Source: Thalassospira profundimaris
GTDB taxonomy: Bacteria > Pseudomonadota > Alphaproteobacteria > Rhodospirillales > Thalassospiraceae
Direction of reading: 5' to 3'
Length of the DNA: 64,000 nt
Assembly: GCF_003326675.1 (NCBI RefSeq)
Contig: NZ_JPWF01000005.1
Span: 124,001 to 188,000, forward strand
Part shown: one piece after another, positions 37,236 through 46,769 of the stretch
Layout: each line of letters starts with the position of its first letter
Position numbering within the stretch: the stretch's first letter is position 1
Made by a program: the position numbers and the translations under genes
Notes under the pieces: model-generated
The model's input: the letters and a program-made list of their open reading frames with translations, nothing else
What the model was told of the DNA's origin: nothing
The model's database searches: none

Positions 37236-37592
37236 ATGGTTCGACCCATGATGATCGAAAAACAAACCATCGAAACAACATTCAATGCGCTTTCGGACCC
37301 GACCCGGCGTGCTGTGATCGAAGCACTCAGCAGTGGTCCGGTATCGGTTTCCGAGCTGGCCAAGCCGTTTGCGATGGCATTGCCATCCTTCACCCAGCAT
37401 CTGGGCATTCTGGAAGACGCCAAGCTGATTGTGTCGCATCGCGAAGGGCGGCGACGGATTTGTGCCCTTAATCCGGGAACGCTTCAGGAAGCCGAAGACT
37501 GGCTTGCGTCACATCGTGCGCAATGGGAAGCCCGTCTTGACCGGTTTGAGGCACATCTTGAAACCATGAAAAAGGAACAAGCAGATGACTGA
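37236..37592 (+). CDS. ArsR-family transcriptional regulator
   Basis: 118 aa. Winged helix: TTFNALSDPTRRAVIEALSSGPVSVSELAKPFAMALPSFTQHLGILEDAKLI, then EGRRRICALNP, the type of metal-independent ArsR regulators paired with SRPBCC/AHSA1 genes. No CxC or other metal site is seen. The start is uncertain among ATG 37224 (inside the palindrome), 37236 and 37248. The stop overlaps the expected start of the SRPBCC gene (ATGACTGA), so the two are one operon. It lies opposite to the cco genes, separating ccoP from ccoG. Confidence 0.85.
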   Translation: MVRPMMIEKQTIETTFNALSDPTRRAVIEALSSGPVSVSELAKPFAMALPSFTQHLGILEDAKLIVSHREGRRRICALNPGTLQEAEDWLASHRAQWEARLDRFEAHLETMKKEQADD

Positions 37593-37625
37593 TCGCGGTA
37601 CTGACCATATCGCCGACTGGCAAGA

Positions 37626-38093
37626 ATGGCGCTCGATCGGGAAGTTGTTTTGGCGCGCGTCGTGAATGCACCTGTCGAACTTGCCTTTCGTGCGTGGTCC
37701 GATGCCACACAAATTGTGAAATGGTTCGGGCCCGATGGAATGCGACTTGAAACCCGGGAAATTGACATACGCAGTGGTGGCGTCTGGCGGTTCGATATGG
37801 TGACACCGGATGGCACGCGCTATTCCAACCGGATGGAATTTGTCCGGGTGACGTTTCCCGTGATGATCGAAGCGTTGCACGGGGCCGACATTGATAATGA
37901 TCCGGACCGGTTCCGGTTGCTTGTGACATTTGATCCGCAGGAAAATGGCAAAACCGTTGTGACCCTGCGCCAACTGCATCCAAGTGCAGCACGCCGCGCA
38001 ATTGTGATCGGCTTCGGGGCGGTGGAATACGGGGCGCAGACTTTGCAAAAGCTTGATGTGCATTTGGCTGGGGTCGAACAGGGATCGACCTGA
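37626..38093 (+). CDS. SRPBCC (AHSA1-like) domain protein, probably frameshifted at its 5' end
   Basis: 155 aa from the ATG at 37626. The fold is AHSA1/SRPBCC: ALDREVVLARVVNAPVELAFRAWSDATQIVKWFGPDG, then RSGGVWRFDMVTPDGTRYSNR. A better start, ATG 37585 with AAGGA 8 nt upstream, overlaps the ArsR stop in the usual ATGA style but runs in another frame and stops at 37663. One base lost between 37605 and 37626 would explain it. Such proteins bind hydrophobic ligands; function here is unknown. Confidence 0.7.
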   Translation: MALDREVVLARVVNAPVELAFRAWSDATQIVKWFGPDGMRLETREIDIRSGGVWRFDMVTPDGTRYSNRMEFVRVTFPVMIEALHGADIDNDPDRFRLLVTFDPQENGKTVVTLRQLHPSAARRAIVIGFGAVEYGAQTLQKLDVHLAGVEQGST

Positions 38094-38124
38094 ACCCGGC
38101 GGTGAAAGCGCAATGCAAAATACG

Positions 38125-38160
38125 AAAAGGGCCAGCGACGATAAATCGCTGGCCCTTTTT
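38125..38160. terminator. Bidirectional terminator between SRPBCC gene and ccoP
   Basis: AAAAGGGCCAGCGA (38125-38138) and TCGCTGGCCCTTTT (38146-38159), perfect 14-bp stem with a 7-nt loop and T runs on both strands, between two converging genes. Confidence 0.93.
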
Positions 38161-38193
38161 GTCAGATATATTCCGTCTTAAAGACTGCCGAAC

Positions 38194-39066
38194 TTACTGG
38201 CCGCCACCCAAAGAGTGGACATAAACCGTCAGCATCTTGATGGTTTCTTCGTCAAGACGACCACTCCATGCCGGCATGACGCCCCGGCGGGAGTTGGTTA
38301 CGGTTTCGGTGATGGTGGCCTTGTCGCCGCCATACAGCCAGATCGCATCGGTCAGGTTCGGCGCGCCGAGTTCCTGAATGCCCTTGGCATTGTCACCATG
38401 GCAAGATGCGCAGTTTTCTTCAAAGACGACGGCACCACGCGAGACAGCAGCCTTGTCATCGGCGTGATTGGTGAAGTTCAGAACATACTGAACGACATCT
38501 TCGATCTGATCGCGTTCAAGCAGTTCATCACGTCCGAATGCCGGCATATCATTGATGCGGGTATCTTCGTTGGCATCCCAGCGGACACCGACATGGATCG
38601 TCTGGTTAATGGCCTCAAGCGAGCCACCCCAAAGCCATGCGTCATCCTGAAGTGACGGGAAGCCCGGATTGCCCGATCCGCCCGTACCGTGACACGGTGC
38701 GCAGTTATCAGCAAAGATGGCTTTGCCGCCTGCCATGGAGAAGTTCAGAAGTTCCGGGTCATTGGTGATTTCCGAAACATCCAGAGCCGCAAGGCGTTCC
38801 ATGTAAGGTGCACGTTCAGCTGCAACATTGTTCATGGTTTCATGCAGCTGGGTACGGTTGGTGGTGCCAAACATCCCCTTGAGGTAGTCATTGGCAGTCG
38901 GCCAGGACGGGTAAACGACCCAATAACCGATCGACCAGATAACGGTGACCCAGAAGACATAGACCCACCATGACGGCAGAGGCGTATTAAGCTCCTTGAT
39001 GCCGTCCCATTCGTGGCCGGTGGTCTCGCGCCCGGACACTTGATCTTTCTCGACTTTTGTCGACAT
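38194..39066 (-). CDS. ccoP: cbb3 oxidase subunit III, diheme cytochrome c
   Basis: 290 aa. N-terminal membrane helix (WWVYVFWVTVIWSIGYWVVYP) then two periplasmic heme c sites, CAPCHGTG and CASCHGDN, with Met ligand candidates downstream. Passes electrons from the cytochrome c pool to ccoO and ccoN. Last gene of ccoNOQP; AAGGGGAGAACTGAGC precedes the ATG. Confidence 0.97.
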   Translation of the reverse strand: MSTKVEKDQVSGRETTGHEWDGIKELNTPLPSWWVYVFWVTVIWSIGYWVVYPSWPTANDYLKGMFGTTNRTQLHETMNNVAAERAPYMERLAALDVSEITNDPELLNFSMAGGKAIFADNCAPCHGTGGSGNPGFPSLQDDAWLWGGSLEAINQTIHVGVRWDANEDTRINDMPAFGRDELLERDQIEDVVQYVLNFTNHADDKAAVSRGAVVFEENCASCHGDNAKGIQELGAPNLTDAIWLYGGDKATITETVTNSRRGVMPAWSGRLDEETIKMLTVYVHSLGGGQ

Positions 39067-39081
39067 TGCTCAGTTCTCCCC

Positions 39082-39243
39082 TTAATCCTGATCCCGGAAA
39101 GGAATCTGGGCGTGTGCTTCCATGTCCTGATTGCGCTTTTTGCTTGGCCACATGACCCAGGCAATAATCGCGCTGAACAACAGCATCAGCCACATTCCCC
39201 AAAGCGGGCGGAAAAAGTCAGCGAGTTGCGTAAAGAATTCCAT
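39082..39243 (-). CDS. ccoQ: cbb3 oxidase small subunit IV
   Basis: 53 aa: MEFFTQLADFFRPLWGMW, a single membrane helix (LMLLFSAIIAWVMW) and a short basic tail SKKRNQDMEAHAQIPFRDQD. Position between ccoP and ccoO and this plan identify CcoQ, which stabilises the complex. The stop (39082-39084) and ATG (39241-39243) are both clear. 17 bp separate it from ccoO. Confidence 0.93.
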   Translation of the reverse strand: MEFFTQLADFFRPLWGMWLMLLFSAIIAWVMWPSKKRNQDMEAHAQIPFRDQD

Positions 39244-39260
39244 CACGTTCCCCTTTGCAA

Positions 39261-39992
39261 TTAGCGCAGGTTCATCTGCGGATTGTAGGTGGTGAAGTCG
39301 ACCATCCGGCCAAGGACCTGGAGATACGCAATCAACGCATCCATTTCGGTCAGCTTTTCCGGGTTGCCGTCAAAATCACCTGTTGCCGCATTCGGATAAC
39401 GAGCAAGGAAGTCATCGTCATAAGCCGCATCTTCGCTGGCCTGCAGGTAAAGGTCTGCCTTGGCGGCCTCGATCATCTCGTCGGTATAGGGAACCCCAAC
39501 CATTCTGAGCGTTTCGAGGTGAGCCTGGGCGTCATCGAAGTTCAGTTTGCGTTCAGCAAGGAACGGGTAACCCGGCATGATCGATTCCGGCACAACTGCG
39601 CGCGGGTCAACCATGTGGGCAACGTGCCAGGCATTGGAATATTTTCCGCCAACACGTGCCAGATCCGGACCGGTACGTTTCGAACCCCACTGGAACGGGT
39701 GGTCATACATCGATTCCGCGGCAAGGCTGTAATGGCCATAACGTTCGACCTCGTCACGGAACGGACGGATCTGCTGGGAATGGCAGTTATAGCAACCTTC
39801 ACGGATATAGATGTTACGACCAGCCTGTTCGAGCGGCGAATACGGACGCACACCCTGAACTTTCTCGATGGTCTGTTCCATTGTGAACAGCGGTACGATT
39901 TCCACGATGCCACCAATGATGATGGTCAGGAAGATACCAAGGATCAGAACAAAGACGTTCTTTTCAACGATATGGTGTTTTTTAAGAAGCAT
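39261..39992 (-). CDS. ccoO: cbb3 oxidase subunit II, monoheme cytochrome c
   Basis: 243 aa. One N-terminal membrane helix ([22 protein letters not shown]) and one heme site [11 protein letters not shown] followed by [16 protein letters not shown]. It anchors a periplasmic heme next to subunit I. Shine-Dalgarno GGGGGAAC precedes ATG 39992. Second gene of ccoNOQP. Confidence 0.97.
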   Translation of the reverse strand: MLLKKHHIVEKNVFVLILGIFLTIIIGGIVEIVPLFTMEQTIEKVQGVRPYSPLEQAGRNIYIREGCYNCHSQQIRPFRDEVERYGHYSLAAESMYDHPFQWGSKRTGPDLARVGGKYSNAWHVAHMVDPRAVVPESIMPGYPFLAERKLNFDDAQAHLETLRMVGVPYTDEMIEAAKADLYLQASEDAAYDDDFLARYPNAATGDFDGNPEKLTEMDALIAYLQVLGRMVDFTTYNPQMNLR

Positions 39993-40006
39993 ATCTCGTT
40001 CCCCCC

Positions 40007-41479
40007 TTATTCGGCAGCAACAGTGGCAGGAGTGCCGATCGGAGCTTCGTTACGCAGATCGCCCTTGATCGTCTTGTAGACGTTCCAGACCATCAGCAGC
40101 GAACCAAGAACAAACAGCAGGCCGCCAGTTGCGCGAATGATGTAGTAGGGATGCATCGCCTCAACGGTTTCGATGAAGGAATACTGCAGGAAGCCCAACT
40201 CGTCATAGGCGCGCCACATCAGGCCCTGCATGATCCCCGAAACCCACATCGAGGTGATGTAAAGGACAATCCCGATGGTCGCCAACCAGAAGTGATGGGA
40301 AACCAGACGCATCGAATAAAGGCGCTCGCGGTTCCACAGAACCGGGATCAGGAAGTAGATCGCACCGAACGATACGAAGGCAACCCAGCCAAGCGCACCG
40401 GAATGCACGTGACCAATGGTCCAGTCGGTATAGTGCGAAAGACCGTTAACCGCCTTGATCGACATAACCGGGCCTTCGAAGGTCGACATGCCATAGAAAC
40501 CGACAGCGGCAACCATGAAACGCAGAACCGGGTCAGTGCGCAGTTTGTCCCAGGCCCCCGAAAGGGTCATCAGGCCGTTGATCATCCCGCCCCAGGACGG
40601 CATCCACAACATGATCGAGAAGGTCATGCCAAGGGTCTGTGCCCAGTCCGGAAGTGCGGTGTAGTGCAGATGGTGCGGACCAGCCCAGATATAGAGGAAG
40701 ATCAGCGCCCAGAAGTGAATGATCGACAGGCGATAGGAATAAACCGGACGTTCGGCGCGTTTCGGAATGAAGTAATACATCATGCCAAGGAAGCCGGCCG
40801 TCAGGAAGAAGCCAACCGCGTTATGGCCGTACCACCACTGGGTCAGGGCATCCTGAACACCAGAGAACATCGAATAGGATTTCGCGCCGGTCAGCGAGAC
40901 CGGAATGGCAAGGTTGTTGCCAAGATGGAGCATCGCAATCGTGACGATGAAGGCCAGGTAGAACCAGTTCGCCACGTAGATGTGCGGCTCCTGACGCTTC
41001 AGCAGGGTGCCGACAAACATCGCCAGATAGCAAACCCAGACAATGGTCAGCCAAATGTCGACGAACCATTCCGGTTCGGCATATTCGCGACCCTGCGTGG
41101 TGCCGGTAACATAACCGATAGCAGCCATCACGATGAAAAGCTGATAACCCCAGAATACGAATGCAGGTAATGCCGTGCCGCCGTAAAGCGGGGCGCGACA
41201 GGTGCGTTGAACCACATAGAAGGAAGTTGCCAGCAGCGCGTTACCGCCAAAGGCAAAAATCACTGCCGAGGTGTGCAATGGGCGCAGACGCCCAAAGTTC
41301 AGAAACTCGTTATCGAAATTGAGTGCCGGAAATGCGAGCTGCCATGCAATGACATCGCCCACCAGAAATCCGACGACTCCCCAAAATACGGTCGCGAGTG
41401 CGGCCCAGCGCACAACGTCCATATTGTAATTGACAGCAACAGAAGGCGATGCTGCCTGTGCCATGCTCCCTTGGCCCAT
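40007..41479 (-). CDS. ccoN: cbb3 oxidase catalytic subunit I
   Basis: 490 aa heme-copper oxidase with about 12 membrane helices. Conserved His residues: [17 protein letters not shown] (low-spin heme), [15 protein letters not shown] (copper ligand and its cross-linked Tyr region), [11 protein letters not shown] (copper ligands) and [11 protein letters not shown] (heme b and b3 ligands). It reduces oxygen with high affinity and pumps protons under microaerobic conditions. GGGAGT precedes ATG 41479. The N-terminus is long and starts [10 protein letters not shown]. Confidence 0.98.
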   Translation of the reverse strand: MGQGSMAQAASPSVAVNYNMDVVRWAALATVFWGVVGFLVGDVIAWQLAFPALNFDNEFLNFGRLRPLHTSAVIFAFGGNALLATSFYVVQRTCRAPLYGGTALPAFVFWGYQLFIVMAAIGYVTGTTQGREYAEPEWFVDIWLTIVWVCYLAMFVGTLLKRQEPHIYVANWFYLAFIVTIAMLHLGNNLAIPVSLTGAKSYSMFSGVQDALTQWWYGHNAVGFFLTAGFLGMMYYFIPKRAERPVYSYRLSIIHFWALIFLYIWAGPHHLHYTALPDWAQTLGMTFSIMLWMPSWGGMINGLMTLSGAWDKLRTDPVLRFMVAAVGFYGMSTFEGPVMSIKAVNGLSHYTDWTIGHVHSGALGWVAFVSFGAIYFLIPVLWNRERLYSMRLVSHHFWLATIGIVLYITSMWVSGIMQGLMWRAYDELGFLQYSFIETVEAMHPYYIIRATGGLLFVLGSLLMVWNVYKTIKGDLRNEAPIGTPATVAAE

Positions 41480-41547
41480 GCTTGACTCCCGTTCAAGGTG
41501 TTCGGGGCAACTGCCCAGACTCTCTCAGACAGTTTCATCCGTCCCCA

Positions 41548-41577
41548 TGAATAACCTGACATTCGAATGGTTATTCA
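41548..41577. repeat. 9-bp inverted repeat 69 bp upstream of ccoN
   Basis: TGAATAACC (41548-41556) and GGTTATTCA (41569-41577), perfect arms, 12-nt loop. Lies in the leader or promoter of ccoN. It could be a binding site or an RNA hairpin that controls translation. Confidence 0.5.
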
Positions 41578-41690
41578 CCTGCACTTGAAGCCTCACCCAC
41601 GATGTGCCGCTTTTGAAAGACAAAGCAAATCGGTAATGGCGAGGTTCCCAATCAATGTCGCGAGTATGCGGGCAAGCGGCCTAAAAGCCA

Positions 41691-41704
41691 TTGATGTACG
41701 TCAA
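41691..41704 (-). promoter_or_regulatory. FNR/FixK-like box upstream of ccoN
   Basis: TTGATGTACGTCAA read on the plus strand; on the minus strand TTGACGTACATCAA, one mismatch from TTGAT-N4-ATCAA. It lies 212 bp before the ccoN ATG and 178 bp before the divergent gene start at 41882. The FnrN-like protein encoded at 31.5-32.2 kb is the likely binder. Confidence 0.6.
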
Positions 41705-41881
41705 TATCGGCGCGCACTACCTGCCAGAAATTCAATTATAGGAATCGTATCGCTGGTTGAGAGGGACCTCAAGTGTTGCGGCAGTTTATGCGCTTCAACT
41801 CACCCGAAGGTGTTGATGCACATCAAGGTTGACTGGATTTATTTGCGGCATGATTTGGTAAATTCCAGAGGACAACAAATC

Positions 41882-42400
41882 ATGTCAGAAGCCTATCAGG
41901 CACATCCCCTTACATCGCAGACTGCGGATATGACCTATCCGCTGGTGCAGATGATGCAGGTCGATATGTCGTTTGATCGATGGCGTGCCTTTGTGGGCCG
42001 GTATTGCCTTCCGGTTGGAGACAGTCAGGCAGAAAAAAGGGCAGGCCGCAACGTTGATGCCGACCAGATTCTTTGGCAGCGCCAGCGCGGCATTATCGTC
42101 TTTTCCAATGAACGCGGATATATCCACGGGCTGTTTTCGTACTATGTCCGTGACGACATGGCCGATGGGCTTGTTCTTCATGTGGACAACGTGATGGCGG
42201 TGGAAATCGTTGCCGGTGCCTATGTATATGACGCCATGCGCGATGCCATGAGCCGACTGGCCCGTGATCATAAATGCGCAAATGTCTATGTCTCGCTCGG
42301 AGAGTGTGACGACCGGCTGCGCGACTATTTCTCCAAGGCCGGTTATGTGCCAAGCAAGGTGCGTTATTGCGCGCCCGCTACGCCAAGACTTTCTGCCTGA
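41882..42400 (+). CDS. GNAT-like protein of unknown substrate
   Basis: 172 aa. AGAGGAC precedes ATG 41882. The core RGIIVFSNERGYIHGLFSYYVRDDMADGLVLHVDNVMAVEI and the end CANVYVSLGECDDRLRDYFSKAGYVPSK look like a GNAT acyl-CoA fold (strand-helix order, final FxKAGY helix). I do not see a clean acetyl-CoA loop, so activity is uncertain. The longer frame from 41567 covers the ccoN upstream region and is not credible. Divergent from ccoN. Confidence 0.6.
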   Translation: MSEAYQAHPLTSQTADMTYPLVQMMQVDMSFDRWRAFVGRYCLPVGDSQAEKRAGRNVDADQILWQRQRGIIVFSNERGYIHGLFSYYVRDDMADGLVLHVDNVMAVEIVAGAYVYDAMRDAMSRLARDHKCANVYVSLGECDDRLRDYFSKAGYVPSKVRYCAPATPRLSA

Positions 42401-42507
42401 TCTGATTTTCAAGCTTTGTAACTGCCTGCTTGCGCCGGGATGTATTCGTGCTACATCCCGGTAAGCGATATGTGGACGGGTTTTGGAAACAGGACTATAA
42501 GGCGGTT

Positions 42508-43353
42508 ATGAACGGTATTCCTTTTGTCAAAATGCATGGTTTGGGAAATGATTTCGTTGTCTTTGACGGACGACGCGATCCCGCCGTGCTTGATCTTGAT
42601 AACGCAACAGCCGCCAGAATTGCTGATCGCAAGACCGGGGTTGGCTGCGATCAGTTGATCGTTATTGAACCGGCCCGCGATGATCTTGCAGATGCCTTTA
42701 TGCGTATCCGCAACAATGACGGCGGCGAAGTCGAGGCCTGTGGCAATGCGACCCGCTGTGTCGCCAGCATCCTGATGGGTGAACTGGGCCGCAATGATGC
42801 GATCATTGAAACGGTTGTCGGGCTTCTTGATGCGAATGGTGCGTCGGATGGTCTGGTAACGGTTGATATGGGGCAGATGCGGCTTGACTGGCGCGATATT
42901 CCGTTGTCCGAGGCGGTTGATACCAACCATATTCCGCTGTCGCTTGGTCCGCTTTCCGATGCCGTTGGCGTGAATGTCGGCAATCCGCATGCGGTATTCT
43001 TTGTGGATGATGCCGAGGCGATTGATATCGAAAAGCTTGGTCCGGTGCTTGAACATCATGAAATGTTCCCGGAACGCGCCAATATCGAAGTGTGCAGCAT
43101 CATCGGTGAAGACCAGATCAGAATGCGGGTCTGGGAACGTGGTGTCGGTGTGACCCGTGCCTGCGGTACCGGGGCCTGTGCGGTCGGGGTTGCGGCGGCA
43201 CGCCGCGGTTTGACCGGGCGCAAGACCGATATCATTCTTGATGGTGGCAAACTGACCATCGAATGGTTGCCCGATGACCATGTTCTGATGACCGGTCCGG
43301 TCGCAACCAGTTTCCAGGGCTTCCTGCATTCATCCCTGCTGGGTGGTCACTGA
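42508..43353 (+). CDS. dapF: Diaminopimelate epimerase
   Basis: 281 aa. Converts LL- to meso-diaminopimelate for peptidoglycan and lysine. The two catalytic Cys are in VEACGNATRC and RACGTGACAVGVAAARRG; N-terminal FVKMHGLGNDFVVFDGR is standard. I start at MNGIPFVKMHG (42508). Together with asd in this window it serves the lysine/peptidoglycan branch. Followed by a hairpin terminator. Confidence 0.97.
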   Translation: MNGIPFVKMHGLGNDFVVFDGRRDPAVLDLDNATAARIADRKTGVGCDQLIVIEPARDDLADAFMRIRNNDGGEVEACGNATRCVASILMGELGRNDAIIETVVGLLDANGASDGLVTVDMGQMRLDWRDIPLSEAVDTNHIPLSLGPLSDAVGVNVGNPHAVFFVDDAEAIDIEKLGPVLEHHEMFPERANIEVCSIIGEDQIRMRVWERGVGVTRACGTGACAVGVAAARRGLTGRKTDIILDGGKLTIEWLPDDHVLMTGPVATSFQGFLHSSLLGGH

Positions 43354-43364
43354 TCAAACATTTG

Positions 43365-43403
43365 TAACCGGTCCGCATGATGATGTTGGGCCGGTTATTT
43401 TTT
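43365..43403 (+). terminator. Terminator after dapF
   Basis: TAACCGG (43365-43371) pairs with CCGGTTA (43391-43397), with adjacent C and G pairs, and is followed by six T. About 11 bp past the dapF stop. Confidence 0.8.
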
Positions 43404-43542
43404 ACAGGTACTTTTACGGACCCCTTCGGGCCTTGCGTCGATTGTTCTGATCGGGCAAAACAGGGCCCAACAGGATTTGGTTCGATCCATGTCGGGACAC
43501 CCGCCTCCCGTCTTTTGTGAAACTCAAAAGCAGGTTCAGATA

Positions 43543-44739
43543 ATGGCTGACTTTAATACGCTTGACGGTGTCAATGTCGCTGGCAAGCGCGTATTGCTGC
43601 GCGCTGATCTTAACGTTCCGATGAAGGACGGTGTTGTCGGCGATACGACTCGTATCGAACGTACCGTTCCCGGTCTGATTGAACTGGCCGATGCCGGTGC
43701 CAAACTGGTGGTGATTACCCATTTCGGTCGTCCGAAAGGCGCACGCGTTCCTGAAATGTCGTTGAAACCGGTTGCCGAGGCCCTCGCCAAACAGCTGGGT
43801 CGTCCGGTGAAATTTGCCGATGATTGCATTGGCGAAGCAGCGGCAAGCGTGGTCAACAGCCTTGAAAATGGCGAGATCGCCCTTTTGGAAAACCTGCGTT
43901 ACCACGCAGAAGAAGAAAAGAACGACCCGGCATTCGTCACCGAACTGGCAAAACTTGGTGATGTTTACGTCAATGACGCGTTTTCATGCGCGCACCGTGC
44001 CCATGCCTCGACCGAGGGTTTGGCACGTGCACTTCCGGCCTATGCCGGTCGCTTGATGCAGGCCGAGCTCGAAGCACTTGGCAATGCACTTGAAGCACCG
44101 AAACACCCGGTTATGGCAATTGTTGGCGGGGCCAAGATTTCGACCAAGCTTGATCTTCTTGGGAACCTTGTTGCCAAGGTCGATCAGCTGGTGATTGGTG
44201 GCGGCATGGCCAATACCTTCCTGGCTGCCAAGGGCGTCAATGTTGGTAAATCGTTGTGCGAGCATGACCTGCTTGAAACCGCGCGCGAGATTTTCACCAA
44301 GGCCGAAGCCGCCAATTGCGAAATCGTTCTGCCGGTTGATGGACTTGTCGCCAAGGAATTCGCCGCCAACGCACCGCACGATGTTTCTGACATCAACGAT
44401 GTTGCAAGTGACGGCATGATCCTTGATGCCGGTCCGGAAACCATCAAGGATCTGAACAAGCGCCTTGAGTCCTGTGAAACGCTGGTCTGGAACGGACCAC
44501 TGGGTGCGTTTGAAATCACCCCGTTTGATACCGCGACGGTTTCGGTTGCCCAGCACGCGGCTGCATTGACCAAGGCAGGCAAACTTCTGTCGGTTGCCGG
44601 TGGTGGTGATACGGTGGCTGCCCTTCGTCATGCGGATTCCGACCAGGCATTTTCCTATGTCTCGACCGCGGGTGGTGCCTTCCTTGAATGGCTGGAAGGC
44701 AAGACTCTTCCGGGTGTTGCAGCGCTTCGCGCAAAATAA
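43543..44739 (+). CDS. pgk: Phosphoglycerate kinase
   Basis: 398 aa. Glycolytic ATP-forming enzyme. [11 protein letters not shown] near the start, [12 protein letters not shown] (phosphate-binding), [30 protein letters not shown] [12 protein letters not shown], and the nucleotide loop [12 protein letters not shown]. Starts at [10 protein letters not shown] (43543); the longer frame from 43477 is not family-like. It stands alone here, with gpmI of the same pathway about 9 kb away. Confidence 0.98.
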   Translation: MADFNTLDGVNVAGKRVLLRADLNVPMKDGVVGDTTRIERTVPGLIELADAGAKLVVITHFGRPKGARVPEMSLKPVAEALAKQLGRPVKFADDCIGEAAASVVNSLENGEIALLENLRYHAEEEKNDPAFVTELAKLGDVYVNDAFSCAHRAHASTEGLARALPAYAGRLMQAELEALGNALEAPKHPVMAIVGGAKISTKLDLLGNLVAKVDQLVIGGGMANTFLAAKGVNVGKSLCEHDLLETAREIFTKAEAANCEIVLPVDGLVAKEFAANAPHDVSDINDVASDGMILDAGPETIKDLNKRLESCETLVWNGPLGAFEITPFDTATVSVAQHAAALTKAGKLLSVAGGGDTVAALRHADSDQAFSYVSTAGGAFLEWLEGKTLPGVAALRAK

Positions 44740-44764
44740 GATCTCAGCACCAGGCTGAAACGAT

Positions 44765-44795
44765 AAACCCCGCCGAACTGGCGGGGTTTTCTTTT
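44765..44795 (+). terminator. Terminator after pgk
   Basis: AAACCCCGCC (44765-44774) and GGCGGGGTTT (44780-44789), perfect 10-bp stem, 5-nt loop, then TTCTTTT tail. Confidence 0.92.
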
Positions 44796-44820
44796 GGCAG
44801 GGACCCTGATTTCGAGATGA

Positions 44821-45810
44821 TCAATCAGGTTTTTTGACGTCAGGCAGGCTGTTCTGGGCGGTGGTTTCCATGATCGATTTGCGATCTTTGAGGAAGCTGG
44901 CATAGCCATTTTCCATCATCGCCCCGCCAAGTTCGATATAGACCGTGAACAGGCGCGAAAGCGTATCGGCCTCGTCCGTATCAAGAACGGACAGCAATTC
45001 GCCGGATCGGGCCTGACCGGTTTCGAAATGTTCCCATGCATGTTCAAGCATGATTTTCCCAAGATAATCGAGGTCTTCATACTTGCCCTGACCAATGGCA
45101 TTGCGAATTTCGCCAAGGGTGATGTCGGCCGCAATCAGCATTTCATCGGGGATGGTGACAAGGCGGTCCGGGCCTTTGATATCTTCGGGCAGGTCGCGCA
45201 GGATATGAATGATATAGCAGAAAATCGCCATATCCCGCGCATGATAAAGCGGCGGGTTGGTCAGTGGCGACGTATAGCCGATTTCGGAGTCGTAACGTGC
45301 GGATAGCAGATAGACAAAAATCGATGCCGGTGCGGCAGTTGCGCCTTCGCAATAGGCGATGAAATCGCCCCATTCATCCATCGGTTCTTCGGCGACGTCA
45401 CGATGAAGTGCATCGGCCAGTGCGCCCCATGGTTCGGTTGAAAGGTCACTTCGGCCAAGGGTAACGCGCAAAGCTTCGTAAAGGTCGCCATTCAGCGGGC
45501 CGGTTTCAGGCAGCGGATTTTCTGCCCCTGCCTTGGCAGAAATAATCTGGGCCTGCCATTGATCGATGGTTTCAAGGACAGTTTCACGCTGAAGATCGCG
45601 TTCGGCATCAGACAGTTCAAGAAAACCGTCATCAACTATGTCATCAATGACGCGCATCGACGCATAACTTGCCAGAAAGAAATGCTGGCGTTCCGGAGAC
45701 AGACGCATGGCTGCGCGGTAAAGATTGGCATTCTTGGCCGCTGCAAGGGTGTTGCACGCATCAAATGGTGCACCAAGATTAGCATGTTCAGATGGGAGCG
45801 AGTGGCTCAT
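44821..45810 (-). CDS. Squalene/phytoene synthase-like protein
   Basis: 329 aa, all-helical. The two Asp-rich substrate motifs are present: VIDDIVDD (about residues 55-61) and, in the second half, ILRDLPEDIKGPDR. YHARDMAIFCYIIHILRDLPEDI matches the SQS/PSY active site helix. It would condense two prenyl diphosphates, for example in squalene, hopanoid or carotenoid synthesis. No other isoprenoid gene is next to it, so the product is unresolved. Faces pgk across a terminator. Confidence 0.8.
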   Translation of the reverse strand: MSHSLPSEHANLGAPFDACNTLAAAKNANLYRAAMRLSPERQHFFLASYASMRVIDDIVDDGFLELSDAERDLQRETVLETIDQWQAQIISAKAGAENPLPETGPLNGDLYEALRVTLGRSDLSTEPWGALADALHRDVAEEPMDEWGDFIAYCEGATAAPASIFVYLLSARYDSEIGYTSPLTNPPLYHARDMAIFCYIIHILRDLPEDIKGPDRLVTIPDEMLIAADITLGEIRNAIGQGKYEDLDYLGKIMLEHAWEHFETGQARSGELLSVLDTDEADTLSRLFTVYIELGGAMMENGYASFLKDRKSIMETTAQNSLPDVKKPD

Positions 45811-45931
45811 ACGCGTCTATATGTCCCTTTGGGTTGCCTTTCAAAGAGTCATACAGGACTGCGGGGTCTGTGCAACAGGGATTTCCCCGTTTATCCCGAA
45901 ATGACCGGGGCAAGGGCGCAACCCGACAGGA

Positions 45932-46606
45932 TCAAAATTCGATCCGGTAACTTGCGGTCAAGCCAAGCATCGCATCAATCCCGTCAAGGATGCTTTGATC
46001 GGGCTGCACCGGGGTCAGGTTGTGCGATACACTGCCATGCAGACCGATCCAGATATCTTGAAGCGGCATATAGGACAATGAAGCAGCCAGACCGGCATCG
46101 TTAAAGCTGTTGCCACCTTCTGACAACAAGACCCGATTACGGTTTTCATCAAACGCATAGCCGCCGGTTTGGTAAATACCGATATTCTCGGATTTGGCCG
46201 CGCTGAGATCAATAAATGGTCCGACGGCAAAGCCGAATTCAGGGCTTGGTGCATATCCCAATCCGATTTGGGTGCTGAACCGATTTTGCAGCGTTCTGGT
46301 GCTGTCGAGTTCAAGCCAAAGCAGGCTGCCTTGTTCGGTGTCATCGGGTTCAGTACCCAGCAAGATGCTATTGCGCGCACGACCCGAAAAATAGCGGCTG
46401 ATACCGTTCTGACCGGCAGGGGGCAGAATGCCAATACCGGGGCTTCCCCCAAATGCCAAACGTGATGTCGGTTCTGTCTGCGAGATATCGGGAACGGGAT
46501 TTGACTGCGCATGCGCAACCGATCCCTGACCGAACCCTGTCGCAATCAGGGCGGCCAGAAATGCCGGATACAGCAATGTTGCCATCAAATGCGACTTCGT
46601 CATCAT
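45932..46606 (-). CDS. Probable secreted or outer-membrane beta-barrel protein
   Basis: 224 aa. N-terminal signal peptide (LLYPAFLAALIATGFGQGSVAHA, cleavage after AHA). The rest alternates hydrophobic and polar residues (LWLELDSTRTL, FSTQIGLGYAP, GLAASLSYMPLQDIWIGLHGSVSHNL) and ends in YRIEF with a terminal Phe, as in outer-membrane barrels. No family recognised. ATG 46606 or 46603. Confidence 0.6.
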   Translation of the reverse strand: MMTKSHLMATLLYPAFLAALIATGFGQGSVAHAQSNPVPDISQTEPTSRLAFGGSPGIGILPPAGQNGISRYFSGRARNSILLGTEPDDTEQGSLLWLELDSTRTLQNRFSTQIGLGYAPSPEFGFAVGPFIDLSAAKSENIGIYQTGGYAFDENRNRVLLSEGGNSFNDAGLAASLSYMPLQDIWIGLHGSVSHNLTPVQPDQSILDGIDAMLGLTASYRIEF

Positions 46607-46769
46607 GCCGCCTGTTCCCACAAGTGATCACAAAGCTACAGCAATCAGCGCGTTGGTCAAATTTCAGTGCTTGCGACAATGCCAGCACAGGTCACAGTTC
46701 AAACCTGATCAGGGGACTTTGGTGAAGTTCGTTCAAACAGCCCGCGTTCTTCGTCGCGGTTGGTTGGCG

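Noticed and set aside
40151..41170. Long plus-strand frame antisense to ccoN
   Set aside because: Its protein is His/Arg-rich with no domain, as expected for the complement of a membrane protein gene.
41567..41881. Upstream extension of the GNAT-like gene to 41567
   Set aside because: The extension covers promoter elements of ccoN and is unconserved-looking; AGAGGAC marks ATG 41882 as the start.
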